Shown here one piece after another: positions 47,171-57,092 of a stretch of 64,000 bases of DNA. Location: the NCBI RefSeq assembly GCF_003201105.1, contig NZ_QICJ01000006.1, positions 124,001 to 188,000 of the forward strand, in the 5' to 3' direction. Below the pieces are notes generated by a model. It was given only the letters and a program-made list of their open reading frames with translations. It did not search any database and was not told the DNA's origin. Both the position numbers and the translations under genes were made by a program. This DNA is from Dyella sp. AtDHG13. Its GTDB lineage: Bacteria > Pseudomonadota > Gammaproteobacteria > Xanthomonadales > Rhodanobacteraceae. Each line of letters starts with the position of its first letter. The first letter of the stretch is position 1.

Positions 47171-48960
47171 CATGTCGCGGCGCTCAGCTTGGGGAATACG
47201 TGCAGGCTCACGTGTGCGCGCTTGGCCTGTCGCTTGGCACGGGCGGCCAGCATGGCGATGGATTGCGCGCGCTGCGGCAGTGGCGGCGAGAGTTCCACCG
47301 CACCCATGACCACGGTGGTGCAGGGGAAGAACTGCGGCTCGCCGCGGCGGTCCTTGCCGCGCAGTCCGCCGTGCGCGAGATCTTCCGTGTCGAACAGCTG
47401 GGGCGAGCGTGCGTTGAACGCATCAATGATGCGCTGGCAGCGCGCTTCCCGATCGGTGCTCTGGAACAGCACCACGAAATCGTCGCCGCCGATGTGGCCG
47501 ACGAAATCCAGCGAAGGGTCCACGTGCTCGCTCAACAGGCTCGACAGCAGGCGGATCATCTCGTCGCCGCGCGAGTAACCGTAGTGGTCGTTGAACGGCT
47601 TGAAGTCGGTCAGGTCCACGTGCACGACGGTGAACGCATCGCCGCCATCGATCAGGCGTTCCAGATGTTCCGTGGTGGGAATGTTGCCGGGCAGGAAGGT
47701 GAGCGGGTTGGCGTGGCGGGCCGCCTCGATGCGCAACTCGCTCACGCGGCGCACCAGCGCCTCGCCGGTACCCAGGCCCAGGTAATGGCCCTTGCGCGTG
47801 ACGATGAAGCCATCGGCGAGGTAGCGCTGGTCCTCGCCGCGCAACACGTCGGCCAGGCTTTCCAGGCTGCGGTTTTCGTCGCAGACCAGCGGCGCGCTGT
47901 TCATCAACGCTGTGCACGACTTGCGCGCCAGCAGCTCGCGCGCGAAGGGTTGCGCCATGCGCTCGTTGACCAACCGGCGATTGATCAGGCCGATAGGCTG
48001 GCCATCCTTCACCACGGCGACGGCGTGCAGTTCGGGATGCTCCACGAACAGCGCCATGACTTCGTCATTGGTCTGGCGCGGATGCACCGAGGGCGCTTCC
48101 ATCAGGAGGTGGCTGACCTGGGTGGGGCGCTGGGTGACGGGGCCGCGCGGCCGCGGCAGCACCGGCACGGCCGCCGTGCGCAACACCTGCCGAGCTTCGG
48201 CGCTGACCTCGTGCACGGCATGCTCGGCAGGGCGGCCGAGCAGAAAACCTTGCGCGTAGGGAATGCCCAGGTCGCGCAGCACGCGCAGGTCCGCCGGGTC
48301 TTCCACGCCTTCGCCCACCAGGTCGGTGCCCAGCGATTCGGCCACTTGGCAGAGCGAGCGCACGATGGCGAGCCGGCCCGCGCTGCGCGACAAACCATGG
48401 ATGAGATAGCGGTCGATCTTCACCACGTCCGGATGGATCTCGTTCCACATCTCGAAGTTGGAATGGCCGTTGCCGAAATCGTCCAGCGCGATGCGCATGC
48501 CGTGCGCGCGCAGGTAGCCGAGCGCGTGGGCGAGGCGCGCAGGGCTTTCCACCACGTCGCGCTCGGTCACCTCGATGGTTACGCGCGCCGGGTCCAGCCC
48601 GCACGACGACACGGCCTCCAGCACGTCGTCCGGCCGCAGCGAGTCGTGCAGGATCGCATGCGCGCTCAGGTTCACCAGCAGGCGCCCCGGCGCCGTCTGC
48701 GCCTCGAACGCCCTGCACAGCGTGCGTGCGGCATGCAGTTCCAGCTCCGCCAGCCGGTCTTCCATCCGCGCCATGTCCAGCAGGTCGAGGATGGAAATGT
48801 TCCCCGGCATGAAGGCGCAGCGGCTGAGGCCTTCGTGCGCCACGACTTCCAGCGTGTCGACGCGCACCACGGGCTGGAAGACCGGACGAAGGCTTCCCGC
48901 GAGTAGGGCGCGCTCTAGCATGGCGTGCGGCTTGTGGGTGTAGGCGAGACTGACGGACAT
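47170..48960 (-). CDS. Cyclic-di-GMP protein, EAL-CBS-GGDEF architecture
   Basis: A 596-residue cytoplasmic protein. EAL phosphodiesterase domain (about 14-250): variant EGL (43-45), Asn97 in VNLS, Glu130/Glu133 in EVTE, DDFGNG (160-165), Lys181 in KIDR, EGVE (217-220) and QGF (238), so the usual catalytic set seems complete. A CBS-pair-like region (about 285-400, ending HYLGLGTGEAL) follows. The GGDEF domain (about 410-590) has GGDDF (491-495). No allosteric RxxD site precedes GGDDF. It may make or degrade c-di-GMP under control of the CBS domains. Upstream neighbour is a chemoreceptor on the same strand, 14 bases away. Confidence 0.9.
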   Translation of the reverse strand: MSVSLAYTHKPHAMLERALLAGSLRPVFQPVVRVDTLEVVAHEGLSRCAFMPGNISILDLLDMARMEDRLAELELHAARTLCRAFEAQTAPGRLLVNLSAHAILHDSLRPDDVLEAVSSCGLDPARVTIEVTERDVVESPARLAHALGYLRAHGMRIALDDFGNGHSNFEMWNEIHPDVVKIDRYLIHGLSRSAGRLAIVRSLCQVAESLGTDLVGEGVEDPADLRVLRDLGIPYAQGFLLGRPAEHAVHEVSAEARQVLRTAAVPVLPRPRGPVTQRPTQVSHLLMEAPSVHPRQTNDEVMALFVEHPELHAVAVVKDGQPIGLINRRLVNERMAQPFARELLARKSCTALMNSAPLVCDENRSLESLADVLRGEDQRYLADGFIVTRKGHYLGLGTGEALVRRVSELRIEAARHANPLTFLPGNIPTTEHLERLIDGGDAFTVVHVDLTDFKPFNDHYGYSRGDEMIRLLSSLLSEHVDPSLDFVGHIGGDDFVVLFQSTDREARCQRIIDAFNARSPQLFDTEDLAHGGLRGKDRRGEPQFFPCTTVVMGAVELSPPLPQRAQSIAMLAARAKRQAKRAHVSLHVFPKLSAAT

Positions 48961-48974
48961 GCCTTGGTGAAGTG

Positions 48975-50615
48975 TCAGGCTGCGATGGCCCGAGCGTTCT
49001 GCGTCACTGCGGATGGAGGACGCGCGTCATGCACCGTCCCGTTGGAGCCTTCCTGTCCGGGAAGGCGGAAGAAGGCGACCTGCCGCATCAGCGCGTCGGC
49101 GTCGGCGGCCAGGGCGCGGCCGGTGTGGTTGATGTCTTCCACCAGATCGGCGTTGGCTTGCGTGATGCCGTCCATCTCCATCACGGCGCGATTGATCTGC
49201 GTGATGCCGCCGACCTGCGACTGGCTGGCCAGGGAAATCTGCGTCACGCGCTCGGACACGCTGCCCATGCCGAGCACGATGCCGTCCAGCGCCTCGCCGG
49301 ATCGGGTCACGCGTTCGCGCGCGACATCGACGGCTTCGCCGCTGCGCTCCACCAGGCGGCGGATGTCCTTGCCCGCATCCACGCAACGGCGCGCGAGCTG
49401 GCGCACTTCCGTCGCCACCACGGCAAAGCCGCGGCCGCGCTCGCCCGCCTGGGCCGCTTCAATGGCCGCGTTGAGCGAGAGCAGGTTGGTCTGGAAAGCG
49501 ATGCTGTCGACCAGGTCGACGATCTCGGCGATGTCACGGCTGGCCTTTTCGATGGCCAGCATGGAGTCGATAGCCTCGCCGGCGACCTGGCGCCCGTGTT
49601 CCGCATGCGACAGCGCATCGCGCGCCGCCGTGGCCGCGCCGTCGGCGTGGCTGGCGCCCTGCGTGGCGGTGTCGGCCATCTGCGCCATCGAGGCAGCGGT
49701 TTCCTCCAGGCTGGCGGCCTGTGCCTGCGTGCGCTCGCTGAGCGCGTCGTTGTCCTGCGCGAGTCGGCGCGCGCGTTCGCCCACGGACGCCGCGCCCGTG
49801 CGCACCTGGGTAAGCACCTGCGTGAGCTGCGCGTCCATGGAGGCGAGCGCGCGCAGCAGCTTGCCCAGTTCGTCGTTGGCGCCGGTGTCCACGGCTTCGC
49901 CCAGCGTGCCGGCGGCGATGCGCTCGGCCACCTGCGTGGCGCGGGTCAGGCGCTGCATCAGCGAGCGCATCAGCGCGGCATCCATCACGACGGTGGCGAC
50001 CAGCGCCACGCTGAGCAGCACGAGCAGCAGGATCATGCCGTCGCGGTCGGCCGCATGCTGCATGGCAACCTGCTGGTTGCCCTTGGCCAGCGCGGCCTGG
50101 AACAAGTTGGCGACGTCGCTTTGCAGCGGTTCGTATGCGGGCTGCACCTCGGTGGTGAGCTTGAGGCCGGCGATGTCGAACTGGCCGGCGTCGAGCAGGG
50201 CGAGCGTCTCGTCGATGGTGCGGTCGGCATCGGCACGATGCGCGGCGGCCACCTTGAGCGTCTGCGCCTGCTCCTGCGCGAGCTCGCTGCCGAGCAGGGC
50301 CTTCCAGTGGCGTTCGGCGTCCACGCGATCCACGTGGATGCGTGTGTGCGCATCGTCCACCGCCGAGGGCAGCTGGGACATCACGGCATGCACCAGCACC
50401 TGCAGGGTGCTGTTGTAGTCGTTCTGCACGCGGCCCACGTCGGCCACCGGGCTGAGCGAACCTTGCACCAGTCCCTGGATGCGCATGTCCGCGCGGTGCA
50501 GTTGCACCACGCCGGCCACGCAGGTGATGGCCAGCAGGACCACGATGGCCAGCAGGCGCAGCAGCAGGCGCTGACGCAGGGTCAGTCCGGTGATCCGCTT
50601 GAAGAGCTTGTACAT
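48975..50615 (-). CDS. Methyl-accepting chemotaxis protein
   Basis: A 546-residue inner-membrane receptor. TM1 lies near residues 17-38 ([21 protein letters not shown]), a four-helix-type periplasmic ligand domain follows, and TM2 is near 195-215 ([17 protein letters not shown]). Then come HAMP and the signalling domain with hairpin tip [20 protein letters not shown] and [18 protein letters not shown]. No C-terminal CheR-binding pentapeptide. The start [20 protein letters not shown] was chosen because it begins just before TM1; the frame extends 18 codons upstream. Probably cotranscribed with the c-di-GMP gene, linking taxis and biofilm control. Confidence 0.92.
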   Translation of the reverse strand: MYKLFKRITGLTLRQRLLLRLLAIVVLLAITCVAGVVQLHRADMRIQGLVQGSLSPVADVGRVQNDYNSTLQVLVHAVMSQLPSAVDDAHTRIHVDRVDAERHWKALLGSELAQEQAQTLKVAAAHRADADRTIDETLALLDAGQFDIAGLKLTTEVQPAYEPLQSDVANLFQAALAKGNQQVAMQHAADRDGMILLLVLLSVALVATVVMDAALMRSLMQRLTRATQVAERIAAGTLGEAVDTGANDELGKLLRALASMDAQLTQVLTQVRTGAASVGERARRLAQDNDALSERTQAQAASLEETAASMAQMADTATQGASHADGAATAARDALSHAEHGRQVAGEAIDSMLAIEKASRDIAEIVDLVDSIAFQTNLLSLNAAIEAAQAGERGRGFAVVATEVRQLARRCVDAGKDIRRLVERSGEAVDVARERVTRSGEALDGIVLGMGSVSERVTQISLASQSQVGGITQINRAVMEMDGITQANADLVEDINHTGRALAADADALMRQVAFFRLPGQEGSNGTVHDARPPSAVTQNARAIAA

Positions 50616-50811
50616 GGGGGAAATCCGGGGTGAGGGTACTGCAAGAGCTGTCGGCTCACCGCGCGGCAACTTTAGCCAAAAAATCAGAAATTGTGCTTTT
50701 AATTCAATCTTCTAGGTCGATACGGCAAGGGCGAAGAAGTGCGGCAAAGATCGCACGGGAAGATGTCGGCTCCGTGACTTTTGTGCTGCGCTTCTCATTC
50801 CGTTCGCCCAT

Positions 50812-50842
50812 GAAAAAGCCCCGCCGATGACGGCGGGGCTTG
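50812..50842 (-). terminator. Rho-independent terminator after upp
   Basis: On the minus strand AAGCCCCGCCG...CGGCGGGGCTT is followed by TTTTT, 22 bases past the upp stop. Confidence 0.88.
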
Positions 50843-50863
50843 GGCACGACGCGAAGGCCGGGC

Positions 50864-51505
50864 TCAGCTAGCAGGTAGCTGCTTGGTGCCGAAGATCTTG
50901 TCGCCGGCATCGCCGAGGCCAGGCAGGATGTAGCCGTGCTCGTTGAGGCGCTCATCGATGGAGGCGGTGTAGATCTCCACGTCCGGATGCGCCGCCTCGA
51001 TGCGCTTGAGGCCCTCGGGCGCGGCGACCAGGAACAGCCCCTTGATGCGCTTGCATCCCGCCGCCTTGAGCATGTCCACGGTGGCGACCAGCGTGCCGGC
51101 GGTGGCCAGCATGGGATCGACGATGATCGCGATGCGCTCGTCCATGCGACCCGTGAGCTTCTCGTAATAGGCGATGGGCTTGAGCGTTTCCTCGTCGCGC
51201 TGCAGGCCGACCACGCTCACCTTCGCCGCGGGGATCATGTCGAGCACGCCGGGCAGCATGCCCAGGCCCGCGCGCAGGACAGGCACGATGGTGACCTTCT
51301 TGCCCTTGATCTGGTGCACGGTGAGCGGCCCGGCCCAGCCCTCGATGTGCTGCTCGACCGTTTCCAGATCCTTGGTGGCCTCGTAGGTGAGCAGCGAAGC
51401 CACTTCGGAGGCGAGCTCGCGGAACTCCTTGGTACTGATGCCCGCGCGGCGCATCAGGCCAAGCTTGTGCTGGATCAGGGGATGGCGGACTTCGACGATC
51501 TTCAT
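50864..51505 (-). CDS. upp: Uracil phosphoribosyltransferase
   Basis: The 213-residue salvage enzyme makes UMP from uracil and PRPP. PRPP-binding motif [16 protein letters not shown] (about 129-144), N-terminal [19 protein letters not shown] and uracil-binding [20 protein letters not shown] near the C-terminus are all standard. Length near E. coli (208). The start is the usual MKIVEV; the open frame runs further back. It lies 31 bases downstream of the ABC-F gene on the same strand. Confidence 0.96.
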   Translation of the reverse strand: MKIVEVRHPLIQHKLGLMRRAGISTKEFRELASEVASLLTYEATKDLETVEQHIEGWAGPLTVHQIKGKKVTIVPVLRAGLGMLPGVLDMIPAAKVSVVGLQRDEETLKPIAYYEKLTGRMDERIAIIVDPMLATAGTLVATVDMLKAAGCKRIKGLFLVAAPEGLKRIEAAHPDVEIYTASIDERLNEHGYILPGLGDAGDKIFGTKQLPAS

Positions 51506-51536
51506 GGGCGAACCTGGCGGGTGAGTCGCGTGATTG

Positions 51537-53135
51537 TCACCCACGCCGCGTGACGAGGGCGAGGGGTTTGTGCAGTTCCAGCCGGCGCTCGACACCTGCC
51601 TGCGCGACCAGCCCGGCATCGTGGCTCACCAGAATCAGCGAGCCGCGATAGCTCGCCAGCGCTTGTTCGAGCAGGCGGCGGCTGTCCAGGTCGAGGTGGC
51701 TGTCCGGTTCGTCGAGCAGCAGCAGGTCGTAGGGTTCGCGTGCGCTGTCCAGCGCCAGCAGGGCCAGCTTTACGCGTTCGCCGCCGCTCAGCAGGCGCGT
51801 GGGCAGGTCGGCGCGTTCGCCGCGCAAGCCGATGCCGGCGAGGTATTCGCGATAGCGCGTCGGCGTGTGGCCGGGCGACAGCGCCTGCAGGTTCTCCAGT
51901 GCGCTGCGGTCGTCGTGCAGCAGGCTGTAGTGCTGGTCGATCAGCAGCACGCGCTCGCCGCGGCGTATGCGGCCCGCACGCGGTGGGCAGTAGCCGGCGA
52001 TGGCGGCGAGCAGGCTCGACTTGCCGCTGCCGTTGTCGCCGCACAGATGCAGGCGTTCGCCAGGGGCGAGATGAAGGTCCACCGGCTCGGCATGGCCGTG
52101 CGGTGGAACCACGCTCTCCAGCAGCAGGGATGCGTGCGTGGCCGGAAGCTCGCCCAGGTCGAATCGCTGCGAGCGATGCGGATCGATGCGCGCGCGTGCC
52201 TCATCCAGCCGTTCGCGTTGACGCTGCTGCTGTGATCGCTGCGCGGTACGCAGGCGGGCGCCGGTATCCTCCGAGCGTTGCTTGCGACGGTCCAGCAGGA
52301 TGGTGGGCAGGTTCGCGTTGCCGCGTTCGCGGCCGGCCTTCTGCTGGCGCTGCGCGAGACGTTCGCGATCCTGTTGCTGTCGCCGGTCCAGTGCCTTCTG
52401 TTCGCGCCGCGCCTGGTCCAGCTGTTGCTCCGCCGCTTCGGCTTCGGTGTCCCGCTGCGTGAGATAGGCGGCGAAGCCATCGCCATAACGGCGCATGCCC
52501 TGTGGCGACAGTTCGTCGATGGTCTGCGCATCCGCCAGCAATTCACGGTCATGGCTGATCAGCAGATAGCCGCCGCCATGGGCACGCAGGCGTTCGCGCA
52601 GCCAGTCGCGGCCGCGTCGGTCCAGGTGATTACCGGGCTCGTCGAGTATCAGGAAGTGGTGGGCGTTCTCGAACATGGCGGTGAGCCGCAGGCGCACGCG
52701 CTCGCCGCCGCTCAGGCTTTCCCACGGAAGCGCGATGTCATCGGGCAGGTTGGCCTCATGCAGCCAGCGGCGAAGGCGCTCGCGTGCATCCCAGTCGTCA
52801 CCCACGGTCTGGAAATCCGCGGCGTCGACGCCACCGGCTTCGATGCGTTGCAGGGCTTGCAGTTTTTCCTGCACGCCAAGCGCTTGCGCCACGCCGCCAG
52901 CGAAGACCGGCCATCGTTGGGGCAGATAATCGAGTGCGACATGACGTTTCACGCTGCCCTGCGTGGGTGCCAGTTGCCCGGCAAGGATGCGTGCCAGCAG
53001 CGATTTCCCGCTGCCGTTGCGTCCGACCAGGGCGTGGCGGGCGACGGCGAAGGAAACGTCCAGATCGTGAAAGACGGCATCGCACCCGGGCGGCGCAAAG
53101 CTGAGTTGATGCGTGTGTATGGCAATGGCTGTCAT
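51537..53135 (-). CDS. ABC-F family ATPase
   Basis: A 532-residue soluble protein with two ATP-binding cassettes and no membrane part. NBD1: GRNGSGKS (about 38-45), signature [10 protein letters not shown] and [14 protein letters not shown]2: GDNGSGKSS near 345, [31 protein letters not shown] charged linker rich in Arg/Gln/Glu sits between them. ABC-F proteins act on the ribosome in translation factor or antibiotic-protection roles. The Uup or YheS-like assignment is uncertain. Start: [13 protein letters not shown] after a GGAGG site. Confidence 0.9.
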   Translation of the reverse strand: MTAIAIHTHQLSFAPPGCDAVFHDLDVSFAVARHALVGRNGSGKSLLARILAGQLAPTQGSVKRHVALDYLPQRWPVFAGGVAQALGVQEKLQALQRIEAGGVDAADFQTVGDDWDARERLRRWLHEANLPDDIALPWESLSGGERVRLRLTAMFENAHHFLILDEPGNHLDRRGRDWLRERLRAHGGGYLLISHDRELLADAQTIDELSPQGMRRYGDGFAAYLTQRDTEAEAAEQQLDQARREQKALDRRQQQDRERLAQRQQKAGRERGNANLPTILLDRRKQRSEDTGARLRTAQRSQQQRQRERLDEARARIDPHRSQRFDLGELPATHASLLLESVVPPHGHAEPVDLHLAPGERLHLCGDNGSGKSSLLAAIAGYCPPRAGRIRRGERVLLIDQHYSLLHDDRSALENLQALSPGHTPTRYREYLAGIGLRGERADLPTRLLSGGERVKLALLALDSAREPYDLLLLDEPDSHLDLDSRRLLEQALASYRGSLILVSHDAGLVAQAGVERRLELHKPLALVTRRG

Positions 53136-53343
53136 AGACCCTCCGAAACGGGAGTGGCATACGACAAGGGGTCTGCGCGACGCGCGCTGCTGGGATGTCG
53201 ACCGCCTTGTCACTCGTGGCCGGACGCAACGCGCGCGCAAGGGCGGCGTGTCGGTCGGCAGGCGAGCGGCTTAGAGGCGCATGTCGGCGGTGAATCCCTG
53301 GAGGAATGAGCGCGCAGGATAGCAGGGCCTGCTTAAGCGCGCA

Positions 53344-53375
53344 TAAAAAAGGGTGCCGGCAAGCACCGGCACCCT
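53344..53375 (-). terminator. Terminator after the PsiF-like gene
   Basis: GGGTGCCGG...CCGGCACCC stem on the minus strand followed by six T. Confidence 0.88.
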
Positions 53376-53392
53376 CGCGACACGCACGACGG

Positions 53393-53734
53393 TCAGTGAG
53401 CGGCGCTGGGCTGGTTGCTCAGACAGGTGCTCATGAACTGCTTGCGTGCATCGCCCTTGAGCGACTTGGCCTGCGGATCGGCGTTGCAGGCCTTCATCTT
53501 TTCCTGCTGCGTCATCTTGGCCGGCGCGGCGCTTTCGCCCTTCAGGCAGCTGCTCATGAAGGCCTTGCGGTCGTCGCCGGTCTTGCCCGTCGCTTGCTTG
53601 TTGCAGTCGGTCATGCGCTGCTGCTGCGCGTTCTTGGCGGGTGCGGTGCTCGCGGCCTGGGGCGCGGCGAAAGCGGTGGAAGCGGCAAAGGCCAGCGCGA
53701 CGCTGGCAACCATCAGGCTCAAACGCGAAGACAT
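53393..53734 (-). CDS. PsiF-repeat secreted protein
   Basis: A 113-residue periplasmic protein. Signal peptide cleaved near AAFAA, then two PsiF-type repeats: QQRMTDCNKQATGKTGDDRK with FMSSCLKG, and QEKMKACNADPQAKSLKGDA with FMSTCLSN. Each repeat has two Cys. PsiF of E. coli is phosphate-starvation-inducible; the molecular role is unknown. No Pho box was looked for in detail. Confidence 0.9.
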   Translation of the reverse strand: MSSRLSLMVASVALAFAASTAFAAPQAASTAPAKNAQQQRMTDCNKQATGKTGDDRKAFMSSCLKGESAAPAKMTQQEKMKACNADPQAKSLKGDARKQFMSTCLSNQPSAAH

Positions 53735-53877
53735 GCGGGTACCCTCCTGGAATGACCGGCGAGTGCCGGCGGCGCAAGTCTATGCCTGTCGGTGGGCGTG
53801 CGGGGAGGGGCGCATAGGGGCCACGTGATGGGGCGTTCAGCCACGCTGGGGCTTGCAGCTCGCTCGGCCTCCCGCTC

Positions 53878-54006
53878 GTCATTCCGGCGCAGGCCGGAAT
53901 CCAGTGACTGTGTGGCTCGGTTTTCGCGAAAAGCTAAACGTTTTGACGCCCGGCGAAAACCATTTCCTCGGCTACTGGATTCCGGCCTGCGCCGGAATGA
54001 CGTGAG
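53878..54006. repeat. dRS3-like palindromic repeat, copy 7
   Basis: TCATTCCGGCGCAGGCCGGAATCCAGTG at the left, CTACTGGATTCCGGCCTGCG then CCGGAATGACG at the right. The inner stem has GGCGCAGGCC, a diverged version. The gap 53735-54085 holds only this and a terminator. Confidence 0.8.
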
Positions 54007-54029
54007 AGGGCACGGGCGCTTGTCGTTGG

Positions 54030-54066
54030 CACAAAAAAACCACGCCCGTCGCCGGGCGTGGTTCGC
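54030..54066 (-). terminator. Terminator after the nuclease gene
   Basis: ACCACGCCCG / CGGGCGTGGT stem; on the minus strand seven T follow. Confidence 0.88.
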
Positions 54067-54085
54067 ACCAGAACAACACTAGTCG

Positions 54086-56896
54086 TCAGTGACCCCGGCC
54101 GTGGCCTTCGCCCTGGTCGTCATCGCCCTGCCGGTCGTCGTAGCCGTGGGGTTTCTGTTCGCCCAGCTTGCCCGGCACGAACAGGTCGACCACGAAGCCG
54201 TCGTGGTCGGACACGCCAATCGCCTTGCGCACGTCGGTGGCGGTGACTGCGTCGGCGGCGGTCTGCGCGGGGGCGTCGAGGTCGGCGCGGCCGTACTGCA
54301 TCTTCAGGAAGCGCAGGCGGGCGGACAGGTTCAGCAGCGCATGGTCGAGCACCTGCACGGTGGGCACTTCGCGGCCGGAATTGCCGGAACCCGCCTGCGT
54401 GTAGCCCTGGATGGGGCCGAACTTCTCGGTGAACAGGAAGGAGTAGCGGTCGTTCTTCGGCACCGATTCCACCGCGTTCCACAGCGCCGGCTGCACGATG
54501 TTCTTGCCGAGCTTGAGCTGGTTCTCGCTGTCCTTGTACTTGCCCGAGATCAGGCCGACCGTGTCCACCCAGCCATCGCTGAACTGATAGGCGTTGAAAT
54601 CGCCCACCACCATCAGCGGCTGCCACGGGTTGGTGGTCTGCAGCTGCTGCACCTGGCGGGCCAGCGACGTGGCCTGCAGGAAGCGCTTCTGGCGGTCGCG
54701 CACGGCGGTGGCGTCGTCCTTGTCCACGTTGGTGCGTGCCTTGGCGTGCACGGAGATCACCTGGAAGCGCACGCCGCGCGCTTCGGCCGTGAGCAGCAGC
54801 GGCGGATGGTCATGCACGAACGCGGTCTGGCCGTTGTCGTTCCAGCTTTCGTCGGCGGCGAGTTGCTGCACTGACACCACGTGGACGCGATCGCTGCGCA
54901 CGAGGAAGCCCACGTTGATGCCGCTCGGGTCGTGGCCCGGCAGCAGGTAGGCCTGGTACTTGGCGCGGTAGTCGTCGTTCAACTGCTGGGCCAGGCCCTG
55001 CAGCAGCGGCAGGCTCTTCACTTCCTCCACCGACAGCACGTCGGGCAGCTGCAGCACGTTGCCGATGTAGGCAGACAGGCGCTGCGTCTTCAGCGTCACC
55101 TCGTCGGCGGTCGGCTCCTTGCTGTTGCCGCTGCAGGTGTAGACGGTGTTGAACTCGCTGTCGCAGAAGCGCTCGGTGTTGAACGCGCCGATGCGCAGCG
55201 CATACGGCGCGGTGGGCGAGACCGCGTCCGGCACCTGCGCGACGTGCTTGAGCTTGATGGAGGTCGGGATGAACGTGTACGCGCCGAAGTCGTAGGAGAT
55301 GATGCCTTCCGCGCGGAACGTGGTGCCCGCCACGAACGGCGTGTTGAGCGGCACGGCGCCGAAGTCGGCGGTGTTCATCTTGAACACCTCGGGGTTGCCG
55401 CTCCAGTTGGGCAGCGTCACGCCGTCGGGCACCTGCACGCCGTAACGCACGCCCGGCAGGCGCAGCGAGCGCTTGCCGTTCGCCGTGATGCTGACCTCGG
55501 CGTAGGGCTGGTTGCTGAAGCGCTTGTTGCCCGTGTTGATCATGCCGTTCTCGATCACCACGCGCATGCCGACGAAGCACTGGAAGTTGGTGGCGCCGCA
55601 AGACAGCTTGTCCGGATCGGACGAAGGAATCTTGTCGCCGAACACGACCGGCGCCGGCAGGCGGGCGCCGTGCGCGGTGACGCTGACGGTGGCGTTCTTC
55701 AGCTCGGGCAGGTTGTAGTAGTTGTCGACGGTGGCTTCCACGTCCACCACGTCGCCCATCGCCACCGTGGGCTTGGTCGAGGTGAACACATAGATGCCGT
55801 TGGAGGTCAGCGGGTCGGCATCGGCGCGGGCGTCCGGCGTCTGCATGGTGAAGCCGTTCGGGCCCACGGCGGTGACGATGTTGCCCTTGGTGATCACCGA
55901 CTTGCCGACCAGCGGCGAGATCTGCTCGCGGCCCTGGATCTGCCAGATCTCGGCGGCCACGGGGATGTCGTACAGGATCGCGCCCATGGCGGTGTCGCGC
56001 GCCAGTGGGATGTTGCCGCTCGGCTGGCTCAGCTTGACGTCGAAGGCCTTGTCGTCGCTGGGCGTGGTGCGGCCGTGCACGATCACGTTGAAGCTGGCCT
56101 GGGTCTGGCCTTCGGCAATGGTCAGGGTGGTGTCGAGCGCGTCGTAGTCGCCGTTCGCCGCGATGGCCGTGCCGTCCTGCGTGGCGGCATGCACGGTGGC
56201 GCCGCCAGTCGGCGCGGGCTGGGCGAGGGTGACCGTGAACGGCATGCTGACGTCGCCGGCACCGCGCACCTTGACGCTGGAATCGGCGATGGAGAACGAC
56301 TGGCCCAGGATCACGCACGGGCTGGTGCTGTTGTGCGGCGCGGTGGGCGAGGCCACCACGAAATCGGACTGGTTGTCGCCGGTGTTCACCGGCAGGCCGG
56401 CCGCGTCGAGCTTGCGCGCATAGCCCTTGTCGGCGTTGGTGCTGCCCAGCGAGGCCAGCGGGTTGCCGGCCTTGTACGCGGAGCCGGCGGACAGGCCCAC
56501 CTGGTCGATCAACTGGCCGGAGCCGTCGAGCAGGGCGAGGCCGCCGTCGTCAGTCACGCCGGTGCTGTACTTGATGTCGCCGGGCGCATTGCCGGAATAA
56601 CCACCGCTGGCGCCATTGGTCAGCAACAGATAGCAGCCCGAGGCAATGGACGTGCCGCTGGGCAGGGTCAGGCGCGTGCCGACGGTGCCGCTCGCGTTGG
56701 AGGCGTTGAACTTGTAGCCGGACAGATCCAGCGCCTTGGTGCCGCTGTTGAACAGCTCGACGAATTCATCGTTGCCCCCGGCGGGCCCGCGGACGCGAAA
56801 CTGGCTGATGCTCAGGTCGGCTGCCTGCGCGGACGTCGCGGACAGCAGGATGATCAGCGCGCTCCACAGGGCGCGCCGCACGTGCATTGGCTTCAT
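54086..56896 (-). CDS. ExeM/NucH-like extracellular endonuclease
   Basis: A 936-residue secreted protein. Signal peptide (WSALIILLSATSAQA), then a lamin-tail domain (SISQFRVRGPAGGNDEFVEL, about 28-160). A Calx-beta-like domain follows (about 205-300, ATQDGTAIAANGDYDALDTT), then an OB-fold/DUF region with IWQIQGREQISPLVGKSV. The C-terminal endonuclease/exonuclease/phosphatase domain includes IGAFNTERF, VLSVEEVKSL, VVGDFNAY and SDHDGFVVDL. Its tail (GYDDRQGDDDQGEGHGRGH) is Asp/His-rich and could bind metal. Homologs such as ExeM degrade extracellular DNA in biofilms or for nutrients. Confidence 0.9.
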   Translation of the reverse strand: MKPMHVRRALWSALIILLSATSAQAADLSISQFRVRGPAGGNDEFVELFNSGTKALDLSGYKFNASNASGTVGTRLTLPSGTSIASGCYLLLTNGASGGYSGNAPGDIKYSTGVTDDGGLALLDGSGQLIDQVGLSAGSAYKAGNPLASLGSTNADKGYARKLDAAGLPVNTGDNQSDFVVASPTAPHNSTSPCVILGQSFSIADSSVKVRGAGDVSMPFTVTLAQPAPTGGATVHAATQDGTAIAANGDYDALDTTLTIAEGQTQASFNVIVHGRTTPSDDKAFDVKLSQPSGNIPLARDTAMGAILYDIPVAAEIWQIQGREQISPLVGKSVITKGNIVTAVGPNGFTMQTPDARADADPLTSNGIYVFTSTKPTVAMGDVVDVEATVDNYYNLPELKNATVSVTAHGARLPAPVVFGDKIPSSDPDKLSCGATNFQCFVGMRVVIENGMINTGNKRFSNQPYAEVSITANGKRSLRLPGVRYGVQVPDGVTLPNWSGNPEVFKMNTADFGAVPLNTPFVAGTTFRAEGIISYDFGAYTFIPTSIKLKHVAQVPDAVSPTAPYALRIGAFNTERFCDSEFNTVYTCSGNSKEPTADEVTLKTQRLSAYIGNVLQLPDVLSVEEVKSLPLLQGLAQQLNDDYRAKYQAYLLPGHDPSGINVGFLVRSDRVHVVSVQQLAADESWNDNGQTAFVHDHPPLLLTAEARGVRFQVISVHAKARTNVDKDDATAVRDRQKRFLQATSLARQVQQLQTTNPWQPLMVVGDFNAYQFSDGWVDTVGLISGKYKDSENQLKLGKNIVQPALWNAVESVPKNDRYSFLFTEKFGPIQGYTQAGSGNSGREVPTVQVLDHALLNLSARLRFLKMQYGRADLDAPAQTAADAVTATDVRKAIGVSDHDGFVVDLFVPGKLGEQKPHGYDDRQGDDDQGEGHGRGH

Positions 56897-57054
56897 TGAC
56901 CACTCCCTTGCCTGGGTCCGGGGTGGACCCCATCGGGGAGGAGGCTAGTAAGTTATTGCGACAGTTTGGCGAAAGAGGCCGGGACTCTTGCACGAAACTG
57001 CGAAACCCATTGCGGTTTTTACGGCCGTGCGGGCCTTCGCCAGAGGCGGGCGAA

Positions 57055-57080
57055 CCGGCATCGCCGCTGGGCGATGCCGG
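57055..57080 (-). terminator. Hairpin past the aminotransferase stop
   Basis: Perfect 11-bp stem CCGGCATCGCC/GGCGATGCCGG with a GCTG loop, 12 bases past the stop. No real T-run, so termination is only probable. Confidence 0.55.
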
Positions 57081-57092
57081 TCGTGCGGCCGA

